Shown: in pieces, positions 7,855-16,200 of the stretch
Layout of the letters: every line of letters begins with the position of its first letter
How positions within the stretch are numbered: the stretch's first letter is position 1
Assembly: GCF_007115105.1 (NCBI RefSeq)
Contig: NZ_SULJ01000013.1
Coordinates: 1-64,000, forward strand
Reading direction: 5' to 3'
DNA: 64,000 nucleotides
From: Clostridium sp. HBUAS56010
Lineage (GTDB): Bacteria > Bacillota > Clostridia > Lachnospirales > Lachnospiraceae
Notes under the pieces: generated by a model
Told to the model about the DNA's origin: nothing
Seen by the model: only the letters and a program-made list of their open reading frames with translations
The model's database searches: none
Position numbers and translations under genes: made by a program

Positions 7855-9581
7855 AAGCCTTCCCGCCCTCCTTTCTGTTGGGACTCATAGATATCCCGGT
7901 AAATTTCATTGCTGTTTAATAGCTCCTCATGGATGCCAATGGCATTGACTTTGCCGTCATCAAGAATTATGATCTGATCTGCGTGCATGATGGAAGTAAT
8001 CCTCTGACTGATAATAATCTTTGTGGTATCCGGAAGTGTTTTCGCCAGACCCTCCTGAATCTTTGCCTCAGTAGCCGTATCCAGAGCACTGGTGGAATCG
8101 TCAAGAATTAACACCTTCGGCGATTTTAATATGGCTCTGGCAATGCAAAGGCGCTGTTTCTGCCCACCGGACACATTGACACCGCCCTGCCCCAGTTCCG
8201 TATCATAACCGGCATCCAGGCGGTCAAGAAATTCATCCACACAGGCAATGCGGCAAGCCTGTTCCAGTTCTTCTTCTGTGGCATCTTCCTTTCCCCACAA
8301 AAGATTCTCCCTGACTGTGCCTGAGAATAAAATATTCTTTTGAAGCACCATGGCAATGGAATCCCTTAAATGATCCTGTGTATACTCATAAATAGGGTGA
8401 CCATCTATATAAATGTTACCGGAAGTGGCTTCATAAAGCCTTGGAATCAGATGTACCAGGGTACTCTTTGCCGCACCGGTCTGCCCAATGATTCCTACGG
8501 TTTGTCCTGGTTTAATCTCAAAGGATATATCAGAAAGAACATACTCTCTGGCTGTCTCCTTATATTTAAAAAACACATGATCAAAACAGATTCCGCCTTT
8601 TTCTATGGTGAGATCTTTTGCACGGCTGTCATTGATTACAGGTTCCTCATCAATCACTTCTGAAATTCGTTTCCAGGAAGTGAGAGAACGGGTAAAGAGT
8701 AAAAACACATTGGAAAACATCATAAGGGAGTTGAGCACCTGAAGCACATAGCTTAAAAAGCTAGTCAGGGCTCCCACCTTCATGGAGCCTCCAATTACCA
8801 TATTACCACCAAACCATAGAATCGAAAGGATGGTTCCATACATCACAAACTGCATGGCTGGCATATTCAGGGAAGCCAGGGAAAAGGACCGTTCGGAAGT
8901 ATTCTGCAGATTGGAATTTACCTCATGAAACTTTTGAACCTCATGATCCCCGCGGACATACGCCTTTACAACCCGGATTGCCACAAGATTTTCCTGGATA
9001 ATCCGGTTTACCAGATCTATGGCGCCCTGCATCCTGCTATAGAGAGGTCTGACATTCTTTATGATGAAGAATAAAATAATTGCAAGAATGGGGGCAGCCA
9101 GGTAAAACACCATGGCAAGCCTTGGATTCAGATAGAAGGACACTACCATAGCTGTTATCATCATTACCGGGGAGCGGAAGCCAGGACGCATCCCGTTTGT
9201 AATGGAGTTTTGGATTGTAGTAATATCACTGGTCAGCCTTGTTACAAGGGAAGGGGTACTGAACCGGTCTGTGTTTGCAAATGAGTAGGTCTGCATTTTC
9301 TGAAATTCAGCCTTCCTGATCTCTGCACCGATTCCATTGCCGCAAAGAGCCGTATACCTTGCACAGGCATGTCCAAGAACCAGGGATATGACGGCAAAAA
9401 TTACCATCTGAATTCCCTTCATCAGGATGTACGGCTTGTCTCCGGTGGCGACTCCAACATCAATAATATCAGCCATAACCATTGGTATGAGCAATTCAAA
9501 TATGGTCTCAGCCTCAATGCAGATCACCGCCAGAATAAATTCCTTTTTGTACTTTTTCGCATAAAGAAGCAGGTTTTTCAT
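7851..9581 (-). CDS. ABC exporter, fused permease/ATPase, degenerate-site subunit
   Basis: 576 residues: six-helix membrane domain (about 12-300) and nucleotide-binding domain with Walker A GQTGAAKS, signature VSGGQKQR and Walker B VLILDDSTSALD. The glutamate after Walker B is Asp, the usual mark of the degenerate site in heterodimeric exporters such as BmrC/TM287. It is the first gene of the operon; GGAG lies eight bases before ATG. The MarR gene at the 3' end and the operator at the promoter suggest induction by the transported compound. Confidence 0.88.
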   Translation of the reverse strand: MKNLLLYAKKYKKEFILAVICIEAETIFELLIPMVMADIIDVGVATGDKPYILMKGIQMVIFAVISLVLGHACARYTALCGNGIGAEIRKAEFQKMQTYSFANTDRFSTPSLVTRLTSDITTIQNSITNGMRPGFRSPVMMITAMVVSFYLNPRLAMVFYLAAPILAIILFFIIKNVRPLYSRMQGAIDLVNRIIQENLVAIRVVKAYVRGDHEVQKFHEVNSNLQNTSERSFSLASLNMPAMQFVMYGTILSILWFGGNMVIGGSMKVGALTSFLSYVLQVLNSLMMFSNVFLLFTRSLTSWKRISEVIDEEPVINDSRAKDLTIEKGGICFDHVFFKYKETAREYVLSDISFEIKPGQTVGIIGQTGAAKSTLVHLIPRLYEATSGNIYIDGHPIYEYTQDHLRDSIAMVLQKNILFSGTVRENLLWGKEDATEEELEQACRIACVDEFLDRLDAGYDTELGQGGVNVSGGQKQRLCIARAILKSPKVLILDDSTSALDTATEAKIQEGLAKTLPDTTKIIISQRITSIMHADQIIILDDGKVNAIGIHEELLNSNEIYRDIYESQQKGGREGL

Positions 9582-9613
9582 ATTCCATTCTCCACATTCA
9601 TTCTTTTTCTATG

Positions 9614-9633
9614 TTGCACATGCAACAATTGCA
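9614..9633 (-). promoter_or_regulatory. Candidate MarR operator for the ABC exporter operon
   Basis: The + strand reads TTGCA-CA-TGCAA-CAA-TTGCA, three alternating copies of a 5-base half-site forming two overlapping palindromes. It lies 10 bases downstream of the -10 box, at about +2 to +22 of the transcript. A bound MarR dimer there would block RNA polymerase. Binding by the operon's own MarR protein is inferred, not shown. Confidence 0.65.
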
Positions 9634-9642
9634 TTCACAACT

Positions 9643-9670
9643 ATTATATCTATGTTTTTAGAATTGTCAA
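9643..9670 (-). promoter_or_regulatory. Promoter of the ABC exporter-marR operon
   Basis: Minus strand -35 TTGACA (9665-9670), 16-base spacer, -10 TATAAT (9643-9648). Both hexamers are consensus, so unregulated activity would be strong, which fits a need for a repressor. Confidence 0.85.
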
Positions 9671-9678
9671 TGGAAATC

Positions 9679-9713
9679 AAAAAAAGAACTGCACCCCAAA
9701 GGGAATACAGTCC
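9679..9713 (-). terminator. Terminator of the methionine operon
   Basis: Minus strand stem ACTGTATTCCC with GGGGTGCAGT (G:U pairs allowed), followed by TTCTTTTTTT. It begins 12 bases after the aminotransferase stop and ends just before the -35 of the exporter promoter, so it insulates the two operons. Confidence 0.75.
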
Positions 9714-9724
9714 TCTTGTTATCT

Positions 9725-10903
9725 TTATAGTCCTCTGCTCTTTACAGGAATTCTCTTTTTTATCTGGGAAAGCCTGTTTAATGCTTCATAAAGAGTATCA
9801 TCTTTCTTTGCAAAATGGAACCGGATCAGATTATTAACCGGCTCTTTAAAGAAGCTGGAACCTGGAACCGCACCTACACCCACTTCTCTTGCCAGAACTT
9901 CACAGAACTCCAGATCACTTTCATAGTGGAAGTCTGTAATATCCATCATTACATAATAAGCACCTTCCGGTACGGTATGGGATAATCCAATGTCATCAAG
10001 ACCTTTTAGAAACAATTCCCGCTTCTTTGTATATTTTGAAAGCAGTCCTTCATAGTATTCCGGTCCAAACAAAAGACCGGGAATCACTGCTTCCTGAAGA
10101 GGGGCTGCTGCTCCTACAGTCAGAAAATCATGCACTTTTCTTGCTACTTGAATGATCTCAGGCGGAGCGATGATGTAGCCAAGACGCCAGCCGGTAATGG
10201 AGTAGGTCTTTGAAAGAGAACTGCAGGAGATTGTCCGTTCCCACATTCCTGGAAGTGAAGCAATATAGGTATGTTTATTCGGAGCATATACAATATGTTC
10301 ATATACTTCATCTGCAATCACATAAGCGTCATATTTCTTTGCCAGATCCGCAATGAAGGTCAGCTCTTTCAGAGTAAATACTTTCCCGCAGGGGTTCGAA
10401 GGATTGCATAAGATCAGTGCTTTGGGGCGCTGGGCAAATGCCGCTTCCAGCTCTGCCGGGTCAAATTGAAACAGGGGCGGATGAAGAGGAACATAAATCG
10501 GCTCTGCTCCCGATAAAATGGTGTCAGCACCATAGTTTTCATAAAACGGAGAAAACACAATTACCTTATCACCAGGATTTGCTACTGTCATCATGGCAGC
10601 CATCATGGCTTCTGTGCTTCCGCAGGTTACTACGATCTCGCTGTTTGGATCAATTTCATGTCCCATTGGACCGGACTGTTTTGCGGACAGGGCTTCTCTG
10701 AAATTCTGTGCTCCCCAGGTAATGGAATACTGGTGAAAATCTTCATCTGCCACTTCTTTTAAACGGTCAAGAATTTCCTTTGGCGGGTCAAAGTCAGGGA
10801 ATCCCTGGGATAGATTAACCGCGTTGTACTGGTTGGAGATTCTGGTCATGCGTCGGATTACGGAATCCGTAAATCCCGCAGTGCGGTCAGACAGTTTCTG
10901 CAT
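9725..10903 (-). CDS. PLP-dependent aminotransferase class I (methionine/kynurenine-aminotransferase-like)
   Basis: 392 residues, fold type I. Visible active-site residues: N170 in NPSNPCG, D198 and Y201 in ADEVYE, Schiff-base K232 in SSLSKTYSITGWR, R240 in GWRLGY. The N-terminal NLSQGFPDFDPP is typical of the kynurenine/glutamine-transaminase-K and YbdL-like group, whose E. coli member prefers methionine. It likely interconverts a 2-oxo acid and its amino acid. It is the last gene of the metN operon and overlaps the preceding gene by 17 bases. A GTG at 10936 gives a longer frame, but ATG at 10903 is eight bases from AGGAGG and was chosen. Confidence 0.85.
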   Translation of the reverse strand: MQKLSDRTAGFTDSVIRRMTRISNQYNAVNLSQGFPDFDPPKEILDRLKEVADEDFHQYSITWGAQNFREALSAKQSGPMGHEIDPNSEIVVTCGSTEAMMAAMMTVANPGDKVIVFSPFYENYGADTILSGAEPIYVPLHPPLFQFDPAELEAAFAQRPKALILCNPSNPCGKVFTLKELTFIADLAKKYDAYVIADEVYEHIVYAPNKHTYIASLPGMWERTISCSSLSKTYSITGWRLGYIIAPPEIIQVARKVHDFLTVGAAAPLQEAVIPGLLFGPEYYEGLLSKYTKKRELFLKGLDDIGLSHTVPEGAYYVMMDITDFHYESDLEFCEVLAREVGVGAVPGSSFFKEPVNNLIRFHFAKKDDTLYEALNRLSQIKKRIPVKSRGL

Positions 10904-12293
10904 GGTTGTTGCCTCCTGTAATGTATGATTTGCCACTATTTAAAATTCCAAGGGGATCGAGGGCATCTTTGATCCGGTTCATTACCATAAGATTCTCTTT
11001 TGGGGTTTCATGAAGGAAATAGGGACGTTTGCTGATTCCGATTCCATGTTCGCCAGAAGTAAGACCGCCAAGTTCATATGCCTTTTTATAGATCTTTCTC
11101 ATGGTTTCCTTTAATTCTCTGTTCCAGGTTTCTTCATCCCGGTCTCCCCGGACTACACACAGATGCACATTTCCATCACCTGCATGGCCGAAGCTGACCA
11201 TCTGCATTCTGGAGTCCAGTTCCAGTTGGTTGACATATTCAATAAAAGAAGCGCTCTGGTTGATGGGAACCACAATATCCACCGGTTCCTGCTCTGATAC
11301 TGCCTCAACCGCTTTCACAAGAGCTCCTCTTACCTTCCATATGCCATCTGCCAGTTCTTTGTCATCAAGAAGAATATAGTCCATGGCCCCATGTTTCATT
11401 ACCAGTTCCCGAACCTGCAATGCGGAGGCTTCTACCTCTTCTTTTCTCCCGTCAAAGGTGAGAAGAATATAGGAGCCTGCATCTGGTCTTGGATAGCGGA
11501 TTCCCATGAATTCCTCTCCAAGGCTTACTACTTTTCTTTCTACAAATTCCACTGCTGTAGGATTTGCATTTGCCTGTAAGATGGTAAGTACATTGTTTAT
11601 TCCTGTTCTCAGGTTTTTAAAAGGAACTAATACGCTTAACGAAGTCTCTGGCTTTGGAATGATTTTTAAGATACATCTGGTGATCACTGCCAGAGTTCCC
11701 TCTGAACCAATGACCAGGTTTTTAAGGGACAATCCGCTGGCATCCTTTACATTTTTGCTTCCCACCTGCAAAACCGTACCGTCTGCCAGAACGATCTCAA
11801 GCCCCCGCACATAATCTCTTGTGACGCCATATTTGACCGCTCTCATGCCTCCCGCATTGGTACTGATATTCCCGCCGAGAGTCGATTCTTTTTCTCCCGG
11901 GTCCGGAGGATAGAAAAAGCCTTCCGCTTCAACATAAGCCTGAAAATCCTTTAAAAGAACACCAGGCTCCACAGTGGCAGTAAAGGTATCCTGGTCCAGT
12001 TCCAGTATGCGGTTCATACGGGATAAGTCAAGAATGATTCCTCCCTGGACCGGAACCGTAGAACCAACCAGATTGCTTCCCGCTCCTCTTGGTGTTACGG
12101 GAATCTGGTTCTTGTGGGCAAATGCCAGAATCCCGCTCACTTCCTCCTGAGAGACTGGGAAGACCAGCGCATCCGCTCTTCCCTTTAAACGCCCCAGATT
12201 ATCACTTAGAAACCGAGGTTCTATCTGTTCAAACCGGATACGGGATTCATCCCTGATGATCTCCTTCAAAGCTTCTTTGTGAAAATCCATCAT
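10887..12293 (-). CDS. FAD-linked 2-hydroxyacid dehydrogenase (GlcD/D-lactate dehydrogenase family)
   Basis: 468 residues. The N-terminal FAD_binding_4 (PCMH) domain shows PRGAGSNLVGSTVP and NISTNAGGMRAVKYG; the C-terminal FAD-oxidase_C domain shows GHAGDGNVH and SGEHGIG near the end. There is no signal peptide and no Fe-S domain, so a separate electron acceptor is needed. Family members oxidise D-2-hydroxy acids (lactate, glycolate, 2-hydroxyglutarate) to 2-oxo acids. Within this operon, which also encodes a methionine transporter, an L-2-hydroxyacid dehydrogenase and an aminotransferase, I infer a D-2-hydroxy acid related to methionine as substrate. Start ATG ATG at 12293; GAAGGG upstream is a modest ribosome site. 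Confidence 0.83.
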   Translation of the reverse strand: MMDFHKEALKEIIRDESRIRFEQIEPRFLSDNLGRLKGRADALVFPVSQEEVSGILAFAHKNQIPVTPRGAGSNLVGSTVPVQGGIILDLSRMNRILELDQDTFTATVEPGVLLKDFQAYVEAEGFFYPPDPGEKESTLGGNISTNAGGMRAVKYGVTRDYVRGLEIVLADGTVLQVGSKNVKDASGLSLKNLVIGSEGTLAVITRCILKIIPKPETSLSVLVPFKNLRTGINNVLTILQANANPTAVEFVERKVVSLGEEFMGIRYPRPDAGSYILLTFDGRKEEVEASALQVRELVMKHGAMDYILLDDKELADGIWKVRGALVKAVEAVSEQEPVDIVVPINQSASFIEYVNQLELDSRMQMVSFGHAGDGNVHLCVVRGDRDEETWNRELKETMRKIYKKAYELGGLTSGEHGIGISKRPYFLHETPKENLMVMNRIKDALDPLGILNSGKSYITGGNNHAETV

Positions 12294-12313
12294 CGTCTCA
12301 CGACCCTTCTTTC

Positions 12314-13228
12314 TTATTTGTTTAATAAATCCTGATCCCAGCCGGCTTTGATGAAGTATCCGCCAAATGTATCGTTGAATACGCTTTCTGTGTTTTCAGA
12401 CTGGAATGTCTTTACAATGGTTTCATATAATGCTTTTTTCTCTGGATCTGCAACATCTTCACTGCGTGCTGCAATTAAGTTCCAGTAATTCTCTTCTCCA
12501 AGGCTTGTATCCTTAAAGATGGCTTCTTCTGTCTTTAAACCAAAATCAAGGGCATAGTTTCCGTTGACAATTCCTGCTGTCACGTCAGCAAGTGTGGAAG
12601 GAATGGTATTGGCTGCCAGCTCTTCAATCTTAATTTTAACTTTATATTCCTCAATATCATCAAGGGTAGGGTTAAAATCTGCTGATTCTTTTATCTGAAT
12701 CAGACCGGCTGATTCTAAAACTTTAAGGGCACGTCCCCCGTTTGTTACATCATTGGGAATGGCAACCGTATCTCCATCTTTAAGCTCAGAAATATCTTTT
12801 ACTTTGGTGGAATAAACGTTTAAAGGTATGATAAAGGTATTTCCAATGTTTTCAATCTTATAATTGTAGCTTTCTACCTCATTCTTTAAATAAATGCGGT
12901 GCTGAAATGCGTTTAAATCAATTTCTCCGTTTGCAAGAGCATTGTTAGGAGTTACATAATCAGAGAACTGTACAATTTCAAGGTTAATGCCTTCGTCTTT
13001 TAAGGTTTCTTTGGTTGGCTCCCATATATCTTCGTAAATACTTCCCACTACCCCCAGTTTTACGGTAACCGGATCTTTCTTTTCTGCAGTGGAAGCGGCT
13101 TCTGTTGTCTGTCCCGCTTCTGTGGTCTGCTTATCTGTGGTCTCTCCGGATTTTCCACCGCAGGCTGTCAGTGCCAGGGAAAAAGCGGCTGCTGATAAGG
13201 TAAGGGTAATTAATTTTTTAATTTTCAT
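12314..13228 (-). CDS. metQ: MetQ/NlpA-family substrate-binding lipoprotein
   Basis: 304 residues. Signal peptide ending in lipobox ALTAC (lipidated Cys23), then a Thr/Glu-rich linker and a type-II binding fold typical of MetQ (VKLGVVGSIYEDIWEP, GEIDLNAFQHRIYLKN). It would bind methionine outside the membrane and deliver it to MetNI. It is separated from metI and metN by the hydroxyacid dehydrogenase gene but is in the same operon. A frame from 13243 is open, but ATG at 13228 lies eight bases from GGAGG and starts exactly at the MKIKKL signal sequence. Confidence 0.92.
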   Translation of the reverse strand: MKIKKLITLTLSAAAFSLALTACGGKSGETTDKQTTEAGQTTEAASTAEKKDPVTVKLGVVGSIYEDIWEPTKETLKDEGINLEIVQFSDYVTPNNALANGEIDLNAFQHRIYLKNEVESYNYKIENIGNTFIIPLNVYSTKVKDISELKDGDTVAIPNDVTNGGRALKVLESAGLIQIKESADFNPTLDDIEEYKVKIKIEELAANTIPSTLADVTAGIVNGNYALDFGLKTEEAIFKDTSLGEENYWNLIAARSEDVADPEKKALYETIVKTFQSENTESVFNDTFGGYFIKAGWDQDLLNK

Positions 13229-13258
13229 GTTTGTTTCCTCCATTTGGTTGTTATATGA

Positions 13259-14218
13259 TTAAAAAGTAAGTGCCAGATCAAAGTTTTCCTTCATTGTCTG
13301 ACAAGACTTGTGAAACTCTTCAAATTCTTCTTCTGTCAACGCCAGTTCTACCACTTGGGCAACCCCATGACGATTTAACACACAGGGAACGCTTGCGTAC
13401 ACATCGGTTTCCCGGTACTGTCCGGTTAAAAGAGTAGATACCGGAAGAATTCTATTTTCATCGCCGAAGATGGCACGAACCACCTCTGCAATAGCGGCTC
13501 CGATTCCAAATTCTGTAGAACCTTTTCCAGCCAGTACATGCCAGCCGCCGGCCTTTCCTTCTGCTGCAATTGCTTTCAGATCAAGTACTCCGTAGACTTC
13601 CGGCTTCTCTTTTTGAAGCTGTGCAAGGGGCTTGCCTCCAATGGTCACCGCTGACCATGCCGCCATCTGGCTCTCCCCATGTTCTCCAAGGGCATACGCG
13701 GAAATAGACTTCTGGTCGATTCCAATCGCCTCTGAAATAGCTCTGCGAAGCCTTGCACTGTCTAAAGTCGTACTGGTTGATAAAATCTTCTCCGCCGGAT
13801 AGTGAAGGGTATGTTGAATGTAATGGGTCACAACATCGGCAGGATTGGAGATATTCAGAATAATCCCCTCAAATCCAGACGTCCGGATATTCTCGGTTAC
13901 TTCCTTAATAATAGCAATGGTCTCACTCAGAGTATCCATTCTGGTCTGACCCTTGTTCATATCCGGAAGGGGACCGGCTGCTACGACCATTAAATCAGCA
14001 TCTTTTGCATCGGTATAATCACCGGCGCGCACGATACAGCGTTTTGGTAAATATACGGTGGCATCAAATAAATCCAAAGCCTGTGCTGCCGCTTTTTTTG
14101 TATCTGTGTCAATGTAAACAATCTCCTCACAAAGTCCCTGGGAGATCAGGGCATAACCGGCATGGGAACCAACATGACCGGCTCCTATGATAACAATCTT
14201 TCTCTTTTGAATTTCCAT
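13259..14218 (-). CDS. L-2-hydroxyacid dehydrogenase, lactate/malate dehydrogenase family (HicD-like)
   Basis: 319 residues. NAD-binding GAGHVG (12-17); catalytic Asp153 and substrate-carboxylate Arg156 in LDSARLR; catalytic His180 in GEHGES. The substrate loop, DMNKGQTR (86-93), has neither the Gln pattern of lactate dehydrogenase nor the Arg pattern of malate dehydrogenase, suggesting a bulkier side chain as in L-2-hydroxyisocaproate dehydrogenase. The reaction would be L-2-hydroxy acid + NAD+ to 2-oxo acid + NADH. It is placed between metI and metQ, an unusual place for a dehydrogenase, which links it to methionine-like compounds. GGAGG lies seven bases before ATG. Confidence 0.83.
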   Translation of the reverse strand: MEIQKRKIVIIGAGHVGSHAGYALISQGLCEEIVYIDTDTKKAAAQALDLFDATVYLPKRCIVRAGDYTDAKDADLMVVAAGPLPDMNKGQTRMDTLSETIAIIKEVTENIRTSGFEGIILNISNPADVVTHYIQHTLHYPAEKILSTSTTLDSARLRRAISEAIGIDQKSISAYALGEHGESQMAAWSAVTIGGKPLAQLQKEKPEVYGVLDLKAIAAEGKAGGWHVLAGKGSTEFGIGAAIAEVVRAIFGDENRILPVSTLLTGQYRETDVYASVPCVLNRHGVAQVVELALTEEEFEEFHKSCQTMKENFDLALTF

Positions 14219-14246
14219 TTACATACCTCCATTTGAATAAAACCTG

Positions 14247-14927
14247 CTAATGAGTATTTTTCTTTACCACCTGATTACCGATAATCTGAACAATACTCAC
14301 CATGATAACAAGAACTAAAATGGTCACATAAGTCACATCTGTCTGATTTCTGTCATGCCCGTAACGTATGGCATAATCACCCAGACCGCCGGCTCCTACG
14401 GCTCCTGCCATGGCTGTCAGTCCAAGTAGACTGATGGCAGTAATGGTAGTACTGCGGGCAATTCCTGCAATGCTCTCCCGCAGATAAACCCGGAAGATAA
14501 TTTCCATCGGACTTTTTCCCATGGAAAGAGCTGCCTCAATGAGTCCCCGGTCGATTTCAGCAAGAGCACTTTCAATCTGACGGGCAAAAAATGGAACAGT
14601 TCCAAACACAAGGGGAACAATGGCACCTTCCACGCCGATTGCGGTTCCCATAATCAGTCTGGAAACAGGCATAACACCTGTCAGAAGAATAATAAATGGA
14701 ATAGAACGGAAGAAGTTGATCACCTTGTCAAACACCTGATAAACCCCTTTATTCTCCAGAATTCCAGCCGGCCTGGTTACGGTAATAATCACTCCGCATA
14801 TCATACCCAGAACAAAGGAAATAGAACCAGACCAGAACGCCATAACTAATGTATCCACAATTGCCTTATAAAAAGTAGGAAGTTTCCCCATAACATTGGG
14901 GATTAAACTATGAAGCAATTCCAGCAT
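14247..14927 (-). CDS. metI: MetI, methionine ABC transporter permease
   Basis: 226 residues with five predicted transmembrane helices and the MetI coupling region, ALSMGKSPMEIIFRVYLRES, that contacts the ATPase. Sequence character is typical of MetI (FFRSIPFIILLTG). It forms the membrane channel for methionine with MetN and MetQ. It overlaps metN by 20 bases, so the two are translationally linked. ATG with GAGGTG six bases upstream. Confidence 0.93.
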   Translation of the reverse strand: MLELLHSLIPNVMGKLPTFYKAIVDTLVMAFWSGSISFVLGMICGVIITVTRPAGILENKGVYQVFDKVINFFRSIPFIILLTGVMPVSRLIMGTAIGVEGAIVPLVFGTVPFFARQIESALAEIDRGLIEAALSMGKSPMEIIFRVYLRESIAGIARSTTITAISLLGLTAMAGAVGAGGLGDYAIRYGHDRNQTDVTYVTILVLVIMVSIVQIIGNQVVKKNTH

Positions 14928-15954
14928 CTTTAATCACCTCCACTCCTACATTTTTTTCTGCCAGATAATTCATCGCCTGATCAATCTGCTCTCTTTTACC
15001 GCTCATAATTGCCACAGTGCCGCCGATGGGAGCATCCTGAATGATCTCTATATCAGAAAAAATAATGTTTAAATCAATATCAAACTTCCTCGAAACCATG
15101 GATATGAGTGGTTCTGAAACATTTTTCTCCACATAAGAAAGGCGGACAATCATCTCCCCTGGTTTTAATCTGGTTACCGGAGAATCCTCTTTTAAAAGAC
15201 CACTGATCTTTTGCAGGTTGGAGGTAGTTTTTATGAAATCCCTGGTCACATCCTCTTTGGGATTGGCAAAGATGGAAAACACCTCTCCTTCCTCCACCAG
15301 TCTTCCTTTCTCCATAACAGCCACTCTGCTGCAGATCTCTTTGATTACAGCCATTTCATGAGTAATCATCACAACGGTGATCCCAAGCTGTTTGTTCAAT
15401 TTCTTTAAAAGCTGGAGAATTGACTTGGTGGTCTGAGGGTCTAAAGCACTGGTTGCCTCATCACACAAAAGAACTTTAGGATCATTGGCAAGTGCTCTTG
15501 CAATGGCAACTCTCTGCTTCTGTCCACCGGAAAGCTGGTTTGGATAAGCATTTTCCTTATCTCCAATATCCACAAGCCGGAGAAGTTCCCGTACTTTTTC
15601 TTCTTTTTCCTGCTTGGATAAATTGCTTCCTTTTAATGGAAACGCTACATTTCCAAAAACAGTACGGGAGGGCATTAAATTAAAGTGCTGAAAAATCATT
15701 CCAATCCCTTTTCTGGCAGTTCTTAATTCCTTTGGAGACAACGTTGTAAGTTCTCTTCCATCTACCGTTACCCTTCCGCTTGTAGGCATCTCTAACAGGT
15801 TAATACAGCGGACCAGGGTGGATTTCCCAGCTCCGGAAAAACCAATAATTCCAAATATCTCCCCTTTGCCAATGGACAACGACACATCGTCAATGGCATG
15901 GACTTCTCTCCCTCCGGTTCCAAAAACCTTAGAGATCTTCTCAAGTTCAATCAC
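14908..15954 (-). CDS. metN: MetN, methionine ABC transporter ATPase with regulatory NIL domain
   Basis: About 348 residues. Nucleotide-binding domain: Walker A GFSGAGKS (near 38-45), signature LSGGQKQRVAIARAL, Walker B VLLCDEATSALD. The C-terminal ~80 residues form the NIL domain that binds methionine and inhibits transport. The frame can start at ATG 15960, but AAGGAGG is then only one base away; GTG at 15954 (third codon) is seven bases from it and gives the family-typical N-terminus IELEKISKVFG, so GTG is preferred. It is the first structural gene of the six-gene operon, read only if the upstream terminator at 15975-16002 is bypassed. Confidence 0.92.
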   Translation of the reverse strand: MIELEKISKVFGTGGREVHAIDDVSLSIGKGEIFGIIGFSGAGKSTLVRCINLLEMPTSGRVTVDGRELTTLSPKELRTARKGIGMIFQHFNLMPSRTVFGNVAFPLKGSNLSKQEKEEKVRELLRLVDIGDKENAYPNQLSGGQKQRVAIARALANDPKVLLCDEATSALDPQTTKSILQLLKKLNKQLGITVVMITHEMAVIKEICSRVAVMEKGRLVEEGEVFSIFANPKEDVTRDFIKTTSNLQKISGLLKEDSPVTRLKPGEMIVRLSYVEKNVSEPLISMVSRKFDIDLNIIFSDIEIIQDAPIGGTVAIMSGKREQIDQAMNYLAEKNVGVEVIKDAGIAS

Positions 15955-15974
15955 TTTCATTCCTCCTTAAATAG

Positions 15975-16002
15975 AAAAAAACGGACTCCCGAAGGCTCCC
16001 GT
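15975..16002 (-). terminator. Attenuator terminator in the metN leader
   Basis: Minus strand: ACGG.../...CCGU stem, inner CC(UUCG)GG tetraloop with tandem G-A mismatches between (15981-16002), followed by U7 (15975-15981). It ends 14 bases before the metN start region, so transcription stops before metN unless prevented. Its 5' arm contains GGGAGC (15995-16000), which can instead pair with GCTCCC (16054-16059) at the end of the leader peptide frame, giving an antiterminator. Stabilities were judged by eye. Confidence 0.75.
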
Positions 16003-16043
16003 TTCTGGTCTATGGTAAAACTGTGCCATAAGCACGCTATAAT

Positions 16044-16154
16044 CTACCTGACTGGGAGCATGAAGAAAAAAGCACAAGCGCAACACATGAAAGACATCGC
16101 CATTGCCATGCCCATACAGGATTCTCTACTTGCTGCGTTTACAATTTTCTTCAT
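16044..16154 (-). CDS. Met/Cys-rich leader peptide (36 aa), putative attenuation sensor of the met operon
   Basis: Open frame ATG 16154 to TAG 16044 on the minus strand, with GGGAG six bases before ATG. The 36 residues hold seven Met (1, 14, 16, 18, 20, 23, 32) and four Cys (13, 24, 25, 27); five Met and four Cys fall within residues 13-27. Position is diagnostic: 46 bases after a consensus promoter and 42 bases before an intrinsic terminator, with metNI and metQ downstream. This fits a trp/his-type leader whose ribosome stalls at Met (or Cys) codons when the charged tRNA is scarce. No relative is known to me. An alternative is a genuine small hydrophobic peptide. Confidence 0.72.
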   Translation of the reverse strand: MKKIVNAASRESCMGMAMAMSFMCCACAFFFMLPVR

Positions 16155-16200
16155 TGGTAACTCCCATCAGTATACTCTTTTACATACTAGTTTTGTTGGT

